From Archivesica marissinica (lineage: Eukaryota > Mollusca > Bivalvia > Venerida > Vesicomyidae): a stretch of 64,000 nt of DNA. Both the position numbers and the translations under genes were made by a program. This document shows, piece by piece, positions 26,230-37,002 of this stretch; the stretch's first letter is position 1; each line of letters starts with the position of its first letter. The stretch spans positions 72,804,152 through 72,868,151 of the forward strand of contig CM026403.1 in assembly GCA_014843695.1 (NCBI GenBank), in the 5' to 3' direction. Below the pieces are notes generated by a model. The model ran no database searches. It had not been told where the DNA came from and saw nothing but the letters and a program-made list of their open reading frames with translations.

Positions 26230-29200
26230 CCAGTATTATTGCACCACCCCAGTATTATTGCACCACCCCTGTATTATTGCACCAACCCACCCAGTATTAT
26301 TGCACCACCCCAGTATTATTGCACCCACCCAGTATTATTGCACCACCCCTGTATTATTGCACCACCCCAGTATTATTCACCACCCCTGTAGTATTGCACC
26401 ACCCCTGTATTATTGCACCAACCCACCCTGTATTATTGCACCACCCCAGTATTATTGCACCAACCAACCCTGTATTATTGCACCCACCCAGTATTATTGC
26501 ACCACCCCAGTATTATTGCACCCACCCAGTATTATTGCACCACCCCAGTATTATTGCACCACCCCCGTATTATTGCACCACCCCTGTATATTGCACCACC
26601 CCAGTATTATTGCACCCACCCAGTATTATTGCACCACCCCTGTATTATTGCACCCACCCAGTATTATTGCACCACCCCAGTATTATTGCACCACCCCTGT
26701 ATTATTGCACCCACCCAGTATTATTGCACCACCCCAGTATTATTGCACCACCCCAGTATTATTGCACCACCCCTGTATTATTGCACCCACCCAGTATTAT
26801 TGCACCCACCCAGTATTATTGCACCACCCCTGTATTATTGCACTCACCCCAATATATTGCACCCACCCGTATTATTGCACCAACCCACCCAGTAATTGCA
26901 CCACCCCAGTATTATTGCACCCACCCAGTATTATTGCACCCACCCAGTATTATTGCACCCACCCCAGTATTATTGCACCCACCCAGTATTATTGCACCAA
27001 CCCACCCATTATTATTGCACCAACACAGTATTATTGCACCAACCCACCCTATATTATTGCACCAACCCACCCAGTATTATTGCACCACCCCAGTATTATT
27101 GCAACCACCCAGTATTATGGCACCACCCCAGTATTATTGCACCACCCCAGTATTATTGCACCCACCCCAGTATTATTGCACCACCCCAGTATTATTGCAC
27201 CAACCCACCCTGTATTATTGCACCCACCCAGTAGTATGCACCACCCCAGTATTATGCACCCACCCCAGTATTATTGCACCCACCCACCCAGTATTATTGC
27301 ACCACCCCTGTATTATTGCCAACCCACCCATTATTATTGCACCCACCCCACTATTATTGCACCACCCCACCCAGTATTATTGCACCAACCCACCCAGTAT
27401 TATTGCACCCACCCACCAGTATTATTGCACCACCCCAGTATTATTGCACCAACCCTGTATTATTGCACCAACCCACCCAGTATTATTGCACCACCCCAGT
27501 ATTATTGCACCAACCCATGTATTATTGCACCAACCCTGTATTATTGCACCACCCCACCCAGTATTATTGCACCAACCCACCCAGTATTATTGCACCAACC
27601 CACCCAGTATTATTGCACCACCCACCCAGTATTATTGCACCAACCCACCCAGTATTATTGCACCCACCCAGTATTATTGCACCACCCCAGTATTATTGCA
27701 CCCACCCAGTATTATTGCACCAACCCAGTATTATTGCACCAACCCAGTATTATTGCACCACCCCAGTATTATTGCACCATCCCAGTATTATTGCACCACC
27801 CCTGTATTATTGCACCCACCCAGTATTATTGCACCCACCCATCATTATTGCACAACCCAGTACCATTGCACCCACCCAGTATTATTGCACCACCCCTGTA
27901 TCATTGCACCACCCCTGTATCATTGCACCACCCCTGTATTATTGCACCAACCCACCCAGTATTATTGCACCAACCCAGTATTATTGCACCAACCCTGTAT
28001 TATTGCACCACCCCAGTATTATTGCACCACCCCTGTATTATTGCACCAACCCACCCAGTATTATTGCACCACCCCAGTATTATTGCACCCACCCAGTATT
28101 ATTGCACCACCCCTGTATTATTGCACCACCCCAGTATTATTCACCACCCCTGTAGTATTGCACCACCCCTGTATTATTGCACCAACCCACCCTGTATTAT
28201 TGCACCACCCCAGTATTATTGCACCAACCAACCCTGTATTATTGCACCCACCCAGTATTATTGCACCACCCCAGTATTATTGCACCCACCCAGTATTATT
28301 GCACCAACCCCAGTATATTGCACCACCCCTGTATTATTGCACCATCCCGTATTATTGCACCCCCCTGTATTATTGCACCCACCCAGTATATTGCACCCAC
28401 CCATCATTATTGCACACCCAGTACCATTGCACCCACCCAGTATTATTGCACCACCCTGTATCATTGCACCACCCCTGTATCATTGCACCACCCCTGTATT
28501 ATTGCACCAACCCACCCAGTATTATTGCACCAACCCAGTATTATTGCACCAACCCTGTATTATTGCACCACCGTTTTTGTTTTTTGGTTTTTGTGTTTTT
28601 GCCAGTATTATTGCACCACCCCTGTATTATTGCACCAGTTTACCCACCCAGTATTATTGCACCACCCCAGTATTATTGCACCCACCCAGTATTATTGCAC
28701 CACCCCTGTATTATTGCACCACCCCAGTATTATTCACCACCCCTGTAGTATTGCACCACCCCTGTATTATTGCACCAACCCACCCTGTATTATTGCACCA
28801 CCCCAGTATTATTGCACCAACCAACCCTGTATTATTGCACCCACCCAGTATTATTGCACCACCCCAGTATTATTGCACCCACCCAGTATTATTGCACCAC
28901 CCCAGTATTATTGCACCACCCCCGTATTATTGCACCACCCCTGTATTATTGCACCACCCCAGTATTATTGCACCCACCCATTGGTATTATTGCACCACCC
29001 CTGTATTATTGCACCCCCTGTATTATTGCACCAACCCAGTATTATTGCACCACCCCTGTATTATTGCACCAACCCTGTATTATTGCACCAACCCAGTATT
29101 ATTGCACCACCCCAGTATTATTGCACCACCCCTGTATTATTGCACCAACCCTGTATTATTGCACCCACCCAGTATTATTGCACCTGTTTTTGTTTTTTGG

Positions 29201-32200
29201 TTTTTGGTTTTTGGTTTTTGGTTTTTGGTTTTTGTGTTTTTGTTTTTGGTTTTTTTGTGTTTTTGGTTTTTGCACCCAGTATTATTGCACCACCCCTGTA
29301 TTATTGCACGTTTTTGGTTTTTGTGTTTTTGTTTGGTTTTGGTTTTTGGTTTTTGTTTTTTGGTTTTTGGTTTGTTTTTGGTTTTTGTTTTTGGTTTTTG
29401 TTGGTTTTTGTTTTTGTTTTTGGTTTTTGTGTTTTTTTGGTTTTTGGTTTTGTTTTTTTTTGGTTTTTGGTTTTTGGTTTTTGGTTTTTGGTTTTTGGTT
29501 TTTGGTTTTTGGTTTTTGGTTTTTGGTTTTTGTTTTTGTGTTTTTGTGTTTTTGGTTTTTGTTTTTGGTGTTTTGTGTTTTGTTTTGTTGGTTTTTGGTT
29601 TTTGGTTTTTGTGTTTTTGGTTTTTGTGTTTTTGTGTTTTTGGTTTTTGGTTTTGGTTTTTGTGTTTTTGGTTTTTGGTTTTGGTTTTTGGTTTTTGGTT
29701 TTTGGTTTTTGTGTTTTTGGTTTTTGGTTTTTGGTTTTTGTGTTTGTTTTTGGTTTTTGGTTTTTGGTTTTTGGTTTTGGTTTTTGTTTTTTTTTTTTGG
29801 TTTTTGGTTTTTGTGTTTTTGCACCCCAATATTATTGCACCCACCCAGTATTATTGCACCAACCCAACCAGTATTATTGCACCACCCCAGTATTATTGCA
29901 CCCACCCAGTATTATTGCACCCACCCAGTATTATTGCACCCACCCCAGTATTATTGCACCCACCCAGTATTATTGCACTCACCCACCCAGTATTATTGCA
30001 CAACCCCACAGTATTATTGCACCAACCCTGTATTATTTTGCACCACCCCTGTATTATTGCACCAACCCACCCAGTATTATTGCACCACCCCAGTATTATT
30101 GCACCAACCCAGTATTATTGCACTTTTTGCACCCCAGTATTATTGCACCACCCCAGTATTATTGCACCACCCCAGTATTATTGCACCCACCCATTATTAT
30201 TGCACCACCCAGTATTATTGCACCCCCCCAGTATTATTGCACCACCCCAGCATTATTGCCCACCCAGTATTATTGCACCACCCCAGTATTATTGCACCAC
30301 CCCAGTATTATTGCACCCACCCACCCAGTATTATTGCACCACCCCTGTTTTGAGTATTATTGCACCAACCGTTTTTGGTTTTTGTTGGTTTTTGGTTTTT
30401 GAACCCAGTATTATTGCACCCACCCAGTATTATTGCACCACCCCAGTATTATTGCACCCACCCAGTATTATTGCACCAACCCAGTATTATTGCACCACCC
30501 CCCCAGTATTATTGCACCAACCCACCCAGTATTATTGCACCAACCCAGTATTATTGCACCAACCCACCCAGTATTATTGCACCACCCCCAGTATTATTGC
30601 ACCACCCACCCTGTATTTTTGCACCTCCCCACCCAGTATTATTGCACCAACCCACCCAGTATTATTGCACCACCCCAGTATTATTGCACCCACCCAGTAT
30701 TATTGCACCCACCCATCCAGTATTATTGCACCAACCCACCCGTTTATTGCCACAGTATTTTGCACCCACCCAGTATTATTGCACCACCCCAGTTTTTGCA
30801 CCCCAGTATTATTGCACCAACCCCCCAGTATTATTGCACCAACCCAGTATTATTGCACCAGTTTGTTTTTGGTTTTTGTTGACCCGTATTATTGCACCAC
30901 CCCAGTATTATTGCACCACCCCTGTATTATTGCACCCACCCAGTAGTTTGCCCAGTATTATTGCACCCACCCAGTATTATTGCACCCACCCAGTAGTATT
31001 GCACCCACCTGTAGTATTGCACTACCCCAGTATTATTGCACCACCCCAGTATTATTGCACCCACCCTGTATTATTGCACTACCCCAGTATTATTGCACCA
31101 ACCCAGTATTATTGCACCAACCCACCCAGTATTATTGCACCACACCCAGTATTATTGCACCACCCCAGTATTATTGCACCCACCCAGTATTATTGCACCA
31201 CCCCAGTATTATTGCACCCACCCACCCAGTATTATTGCACCCACCCAGTATTATTGCACCCACCCGTTTTTGCACCCCAGTATTATTGCACCCACCCAGT
31301 ATTATTGCACCCCCCCGTAGTATTGCCCCAGTATTATTGCACCACACCCAGTATTATTGCACCCCCCCAGTATTATTGCACCCACCCAGTATTACCCACC
31401 CAGTATTACCCACCCAATATTATTGCACCACCCCATTATTATTGCACCCACCCAGTATTATTGCACCCCCCAGTATTATTAACCCACCCAGTATTATTAT
31501 TAACCCACCCAGTATTACCCACCCAGTATTATTGCACCCACCAGTATTATTGCACCCACCCAGTATTACCCCACCCAGTATTATTGCACCCACCCAGTAT
31601 TATTGCACCCACCCAGTATTATTGCACCCACCCAGTATTATTGCACCCACCCAGTATTATTGCACCAGTATTACCCACCCAGTATTATTGCACCACCCCA
31701 GTATTATTGCACCACCCGTTTCAGTATTATTGCACCACCCAGTATTATTGCACCCACCCAGTATTATTGCACCAACCCACCCAGTATTATTGCACCACCC
31801 CAGTATTATTGCACCCACCCAGTATTATTGCACTAACCCACCCAGTATTATTGCACCCACCCAGTATTATTGCACCCACCCAGTATTATTGCACTCCACC
31901 CAGTATTATTGCACCCACCCAGTATTATTGCACCCACCCAGTATTATTGCACCCACCCAGTAGTATTGCACTACCCCAGTATTATTGCACCACCCCAGTA
32001 TTATTGCACCCACCCAGTATTATTGCACCAACCCACCCAGTATTATTGCATCACCCCAGTATTATTGCACCCACCCAGTATGATTGCACCCACCCAGTAT
32101 TATTGCACCCACCCAGTATTATTGCACCCACCCAGTATTATTGCACCCACCCAGTATTATTGCACCCACCCAGTATTATTGCACCACCCCAGCATTATTG

Positions 32201-32210
32201 CACCACCCCA
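26230..32210. repeat. Giant minisatellite, 19-bp type unit, second block
   Basis: Same unit and marker variants as the first block (ATTCACCACC marker at 26375, 28139 and 28732). It is noisier from 28.3 kb on, with truncated units and inserted T/G stretches. Confidence 0.95.
29186..29820. repeat. TTTTTGG low-complexity stretch inside the 19-bp array
   Basis: About 630 bp almost purely of GTTTTTG-type words, broken once by normal array units at about 29271-29308. Smaller pieces lie at about 28573-28603, 30371-30402, 30861-30882 and a few single words elsewhere. It may be a consensus artefact. Confidence 0.85.
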
Positions 32211-32369
32211 GTATTTTTGGGACCACAATTATTATTGCACCAACCCAGCATTGTGTAGTGGAGCGTACAGTCATTCAGACAGCTTGTGTTCATGCAAGGT
32301 ATAGATAGAACCTGTGTACAACATTGTGTAGTGGAACGTACAGTCATTCAGACAGCTTGTGGTCATAAT
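32211..32369. other. Unique intron sequence between the array and the Harbinger element
   Basis: Identical, as far as read, to 24831-24989. Confidence 0.6.
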
Positions 32370-32518
32370 AGAGTTTTCTAACGTAAACGGAAATCAAAAA
32401 CGGACTTCGTAATTCTGAAATAAACCAGAGATCTTCTCAAAATAATAATATAACACATATCACCGTTTATATTCACAATTTATTGGACATTTTAGTATAC
32501 ACTAAAACGACCAACTAA

Positions 32519-32830
32519 CTAAACATAATCTTCGTCGCTGGTATCGCTGCTTACTCCTAACTCTCGAAGGAGTTTTGGTACCTTCTTAGAAAGGAACCTT
32601 CTGTATAACATCTGGTTCTCGCGAACCAGGTCTGCAGGCGGTCTCCTCGCCCGTCGCTGCCTTTGACGTATCGGCCGGCTGTTGACATTCTCTACCCTGT
32701 GGATTAGCTGGTTGATTCGCTGGTGGATTAACAGGTGCAGCCTGTTCATTCTGGTCGCTATCAGCAGCCCTGGGCTGTGGTTGTTGTCGTGCTTGTTCCG
32801 CATCAGCATCGACGGCGGTATCACCAGCCG
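32519..32830 (-). pseudogene. Harbinger Myb-like protein, C-terminal exon remnant
   Basis: The minus strand encodes a Gln/Pro-rich stretch (for example PVNPPANQPANPQG) in one frame and KKVPKLLRELGVSSDTSDED then YV and a stop in another, so a frameshift lies near 32590-32610. The acidic end sits just inside the left TIR region, as expected for the last exon of the accessory gene. Splice links to 33956-34211 are not proven, and the 38-bp array (33083-33693) lies in between. Confidence 0.5.
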
Positions 32831-33082
32831 AATCAGTACTTACTTCCAGTACTTACATTGCATCACGCCTATCAGGCTCAGGCCGTGGTGCAGCTCGTTA
32901 TGCAGCAACCATTCGCCTTTCCATGTCCCTTACACGTTGCACCTGAGTCCTGCAACGAGATAATCATAAATAAAAATGTCACCAACAAGGTTCGAAAGCG
33001 CGTGAAAAGGATACAATCTTTTTAATATGACACATCCGTACACTTTCCACGGAGAGGCGTACACACAAGACATTAGATAAAT

Positions 33083-33693
33083 GTTGAAGCTGCGTCCATC
33101 GGACACATGTGCCCCCCCCGTTGTTGAAGCTGCGTCCATCGGACACATGTGTCCCCCCGTTGTTGAAGTTGCGTCCATCGGACACATGTGTCCCCCGTTG
33201 TTGAAGCTGCCTCCATCGGACACGCGTGTCCCCCGTTGTTGAAGCTGCCTCCATCGGACACACGTGTCCCCCGTTGTTGAAGCTGCGTCCATCGGACACA
33301 CGTGTCCCCCGTTGTTGAAGCTGCGTCCATCGGACACATGTGTCCCCCGTTGTTGAAGCTGCGTCCATCGGACACATGTGTCCCCCGTTGTTGAAGCTGC
33401 GTCCATCGGACACATGTGTCCCCCGTTGTTGAAGCTGCGTCCATCGGACACATGTGTCCCCCGTTGTTGAAGCTGCGTCCATCGGACACATGTGTCCCCC
33501 GTTGTTGAAGCTGCGTCCATCGGACACATGTGTCCCCCGTTGTTGAAGCTGCGTCCATCGGACACACGTGTCCCCCGTTGTTGAAGCTGCGTCCATCGGA
33601 CACACGTGTCCCCCGTTGTTGAAGCTGTGTCCATCGGACACATGTGTCCCCCGTTGTTGAAGCTGCGTCCATCGGACACATGTGTCCCCCGTT
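33083..33693. repeat. Minisatellite, 38-bp unit, 16 copies, inside the Harbinger element
   Basis: Core GTTGTTGAAGCTGCGTCCAT with a CATGTGTCCCCC end. Copies are nearly identical. Confidence 0.95.
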
Positions 33694-33955
33694 GGCGTCC
33701 CAAATTGGTTGGCGTCCCATCATGGGAAACAATTGTGCGAAATTACGTGAAAATCTTTCAATATGCAATGGTGTTACCAATATTTGATATTTATCCTGTA
33801 AGTGTAACCCTGTCATTTGAGGTAAAGGCCTGTATATGTTCTGGACGCACGCACGCCCGTCCGCTCGTACACGTATTAACATATCAATTATTATAAATTT
33901 AATATCATGTTCGCAATCTCGATGGGAATTATTTAGAGAATGTAGCTATAGTTAC

Positions 33956-34211
33956 CTAATTTCGTTATCTGCTATGGCGCCGACGTTTCCATACAGAAGT
34001 TGACCAAACTTGGCGGAAACTCTATCCTACAGCTGCCTGATGGATCCATTTTCGTACAGTTCTTGATGCCTAGCAGGCAGTCGTTCTACATTGGACTTTA
34101 TGTCATTCACGGTCTCTATCCAGTTCCCCGGATGTTGTTCATAGGCCCTTAAAATCATTAGGGTTTCTTCTTTACTGAATGGCAGTTTCCTGCGGCGACG
34201 ACGTGGTACAG
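33956..34211 (-). pseudogene. Harbinger Myb/SANT-like accessory protein, exon with premature stop
   Basis: Minus-strand exon with acceptor TTTTCAG before 34211 and donor GTAACT after 33956. The peptide has a basic start (PRRRRRKLPFSKEE) and then ILRAYEQHPGNWIETVNDI, a Myb/SANT-like DNA-binding helix set of the type that partners Harbinger transposases. A TAG at 34029-34027 interrupts the frame after IRQL, and the frame continues beyond it as DRVSAKFGQLLYGN up to the donor. That is what a recent nonsense mutation would look like. Such partners bring the transposase to the nucleus and TIRs in characterised Harbinger elements; that role here is by analogy. Confidence 0.72.
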
Positions 34212-34484
34212 CTGAAAATATACAATTTTTCCTATATACTGACTATAAAACCTAGTCCATAAGGATATAATCAATGCATTTTTATTGTTGAGCGTTACAG
34301 AATGGACGGGGTTACGCTTAATCCGAGGGAGGAACCAGGGTACGCTTCTATTACCTGTGGTGTTAGATACTTCAATGTAGCCATGTATCCAGCTGAAAAT
34401 AATGTGCAAGCCCGGGACACATGCTCTCATAAGGGGGGGTTGAAAACCCAGGTCTACTAGATATTATTTCTAGCACTTGCTATA

Positions 34485-35411
34485 ATGTTCAATGTTAGCA
34501 CGGCTATAGTTCATGTAGAAATACGAAGAATGATCAGTTTGTGTCACGAAAAACTTGGACATTACATAACTTGGCCATCTGTCGATGAATGGCGAGCTAA
34601 AAGAGGACACTGGGATAACCTTTTTCCAGCAGTTGGTGCCATTGATGGCACGTCACACGAGGTAAGGAGACCACTTAATGAATCGCAAGGACATTATTAT
34701 TCTGGCTATAGAAAGTTCCACGCCGTTCATACTCAAGTCATTGTGGACAATGAAGGTATTGTTCGTCATGTAGTCCGCCTCCGTGGTCGAGTGGTTAAGG
34801 TCGCTGACTTGTCCTATCATCACTGATGGTCACGGGTTCGAGCCCCGCTCAGGCCGTGTCTCATTTATATGAAAAAGTTGGCAGTTTCTTACGGAGGTTG
34901 GTGCACACAAGTACTGGTTAACCGCTGGAGCCTGCCCAGGAAAGGTGTTGTTAGGTAAACTGCCCGCCGGCGATATAGCCCAAAATGGTGCTGATGCAGG
35001 CGTAAAACCCGAATTATAACATATAACATAATGTTCGTCATGTAGAGTCCGGTTTTCCTGGGCATCTGAATGACGCGCGGCAGTTTAATCTGATGACTCA
35101 AATAGGCGGACCACAACTTCCTTTTCCTGGTGACTGCATATTACTTGCTGATAAGATATATCCCAATCGAGACCTCATTATGACACCATATACCACTCAA
35201 CAAATAAGGCGTCGAGATGCGAGACAACAACGTAAATGCAGCAAATTGAATCGTTTGATAACAGAGGAACAGAGTCTGTGTAGAGCACGCAATCGGTGAA
35301 ATCAAACAGTATCAGTCGGTCAGTACTGTTTGGCGTCATTCAAAAAGAATGCTCCCACAAGTTGTCAAAATATGTGCGTGTTTGATGAGAAGACGAAAGC
35401 AACGTAATTGA
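34485..35411 (+). pseudogene. Harbinger DDE transposase, interrupted by a SINE and a frameshift
   Basis: Three catalytic blocks are visible: first D in AVGAIDGT (about 34634-34660), second D in GFPGHLNDARQF (about 35052-35090), and E in VEHAIGEIK (about 35280-35310). The frame then runs through KRMLPQVVKICACLMRRR to TGA at 35409-35411. The frame is cut after GIVRHV by a SINE (34774-35031); sequence on both sides of the SINE is in the same frame apart from the duplicated target. A second lesion is a frameshift near 35280, just before the catalytic E. The start is uncertain: a TAG acceptor-like site lies near 34499, so 34485 may be intronic. The enzyme family cuts and pastes DNA at the TIRs and works with the Myb-like partner encoded on the other strand. 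Confidence 0.85.
34774..35031 (+). mobile_element. tRNA-derived SINE (Leu/Ser-like head) inserted in Harbinger transposase
   Basis: The head carries an A-box-like GTGGTCGAGTGGTTAAGG (34783-34800) and a B-box-like GGGTTCGAGCCCC near 34833-34846. A body and a tail containing GCGATATAGCCCAAAATG follow. It is flanked by a 14-bp target duplication TGTTCGTCATGTAG at 34760-34773 and 35032-35045. Related copies lie at 14883-15510 and, inverted, at 15846-16434. Confidence 0.88.
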
Positions 35412-35830
35412 GGACATATATTATAGCTATATGGTGATTGAGAACATATATTATAGCTATATGGTAATTGAGGACATATATTATAGCTATATGGTGATTG
35501 AGGACATATATTATAGCTATATGGTAATTGAGGACATATATTATAGCTATATGGTGATTGAGGACATATATTATAGCTATATGGTGATTGAGGACATATA
35601 TTATAGCTATATGGTAATTGAGGACATATATTATAGCTATATGGTAATTGAGGACATATATTATAGCTATATGGTAATTGAGGACATATATTATAGCTAT
35701 ATGGTGATTGAGGACATATATTATAGCTATATGGTGATTGAGGACATATATTATAGCTATATGGTGATTGAGGACATATATTATAGCTATATGGTGATTG
35801 AGGACATATGTTATAGCTATATGGTGATTA
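35407..35830. repeat. Minisatellite, 30-bp unit, 14 copies, inside the Harbinger element
   Basis: Unit begins ATTGAGGACATATATTATAG. The first unit includes the TGA stop of the broken transposase (35409-35411). Confidence 0.95.
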
Positions 35831-36179
35831 GACAGTAGTAACTTTAATAGTCATAATAAATACAAGTACCTGTGGTTTTGTCTTGACTTTTTTAATTCTT
35901 CACTTTCGTAAATTTCACAAAGCCCCATAATTATATCGCATTTCAGTATTACATAGTTAGGTACATGTATACTAAAATGTCCAATAAATTGTAATATAAA
36001 AGGTGATATGTGTTATATTATTATTTTGAGAAGATCCCTGGTTTATTTCAGAATTATGAATTCCGTTTTCGATTTCCGTTTATGTTAGAAAACTCTAATG
36101 TGGTAGATACCCATAGTGCTTACCAAAACTAGGCCATCATTTCTTGAGTGATGAAATGTAAAATGATTACTTATTTCAG

Positions 36180-36343
36180 GACCTATCTCCCCCTTGATAT
36201 TAACTCGGCAATATGTTGTGAAGACATTCCCTCAGTTCTTAGAAGATATTCACCGGTGTCGCTGGAAGACGGACGTGTGTCTGCTTGGTGCCGACGAGTG
36301 GAGAATTGACCAGTCTGTAAACGAAGCTGTGAAATTGTTGTGA
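36180..36343 (+). CDS. RUSF1: RUS1/DUF647-family protein, terminal exon
   Basis: The acceptor TTATTTCAG ends at 36179. The exon gives SPLILTRQYVVKTFPQFLED, then a segment containing RCRWKTD and GADEWR, and stops at TGA 36341-36343. The FPxFL...GWKT/RWKT...DEWR signature is the C-terminus of RUSF1 proteins as I know them. The final intron (from about 15836) is over 20 kb and holds the giant 19-bp array, an assembly gap and the whole Harbinger element, whose right end at 36096 is 84 bp before this exon. A possible poly(A) signal ATTAAA is at 36395-36400. Confidence 0.85.
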
Positions 36344-36466
36344 TAAAATACAACATTAATATCGGAGCAAAACTAGACCTGTTGTTGAAGTGTTATTAAA
36401 ATACCTGGAAAACATAGATTCTCAGCAATAGTTGATCCAAGCCTAGTTGTGCCTGTGTTTCTCTAA
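36344..36466 (+). other. Probable 3' UTR of the RUS1-family gene
   Basis: Single-copy sequence after the stop codon, with ATTAAA at 36395-36400 as the only obvious poly(A) signal. A 27-bp tandem array starts at 36467. The transcript end is inferred. Confidence 0.4.
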
Positions 36467-36574
36467 CATCGTTTGCCACACTAGTTCTTTGTACATCGTT
36501 TGCCACACTAGTTCTTTGTACATCGTTTGCCACACTAGTTCTTTGTACATCGTTTGCCACACTAGTTCTTTGTA
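36467..36574. repeat. 27-bp unit, 4 copies
   Basis: Core CATCGTTTGCCACACTAGTT; identical copies. Confidence 0.95.
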
Positions 36575-36920
36575 GGTGTAGGATACGAAGTGTCCCCATG
36601 CCAGGTGTAGTCTGGATACAAAGTGTCCCCGTGCCAGGTGTAGGATACAAAGTGTCCCCATGCCAGGTGTAGTCTGGATACAAAGTGTCCCCATGCCAGG
36701 TGTAGTCTGGATACAAAGTGTCCCCGTGCCAGGTGTAGTCTGGATACAAAGTGTCCCTGTGCCAGGTGTAGGATACAAAGTGTCCCGCCAGGTGTAGGAT
36801 ACAAAGTGTCCCCGTGCCAGGTGTAGTCTGGATACAAAGTGTCCCCGTGCTAGGTGTAGTCTGGATACAAAGTGTCCCCGTGCCAGGTGTAGTCTGGATA
36901 TGAAGAGTGCTAAAAGATGC
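36575..36920. repeat. Minisatellite, 33-bp unit with shorter variants, about 10 copies
   Basis: Core AGGTGTAGTCTGGATACAAA; some units lack the GTCTG segment. Confidence 0.93.
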
Positions 36921-37002
36921 ATCTCCTATGCTGATCAATTTATCAAAGTTCTTCTCTATAGCTGAAAGAAATACAATCATGTACAGGGTAATATGAAATA
37001 TA

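Larger units (their letters stand above)
32370..36096 (+). mobile_element. PIF/Harbinger-type DNA transposon, complete but decayed
   Basis: Ends are long terminal inverted repeats of about 130 bp with few differences (32370-32501 and 35966-36096, outermost bases AGAGTTTTCTAAC). Both are flanked by the 3-bp direct repeat AAT (32367-32369 and 36097-36099). A 3-bp duplication is the family hallmark, although TWA is the usual target. Inside are a DDE transposase on the plus strand and a Myb/SANT-like gene on the minus strand, the classical two-gene Harbinger layout. Also inside are two tandem arrays (38 bp and 30 bp units) and a SINE insertion. It lies in the last intron of the RUS1-family gene. 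All its genes are broken, so it is not autonomous. Confidence 0.88.

Noticed and set aside
29186..29820. Telomere-like repeat (TTTTTGG)
   Set aside because: Not a known animal telomere motif, irregular, scattered in fragments within another array; more likely artefact or low complexity.
16509..32258. Open frames of up to 2385 codons in the CCCAGTATTATTG array
   Set aside because: Repeat translation only; frames drift with 18-23-bp unit variants and end at random lesions.
34774..34850. A functional tRNA-Leu/Ser gene
   Set aside because: Part of a SINE with a target duplication; the cloverleaf is not complete.
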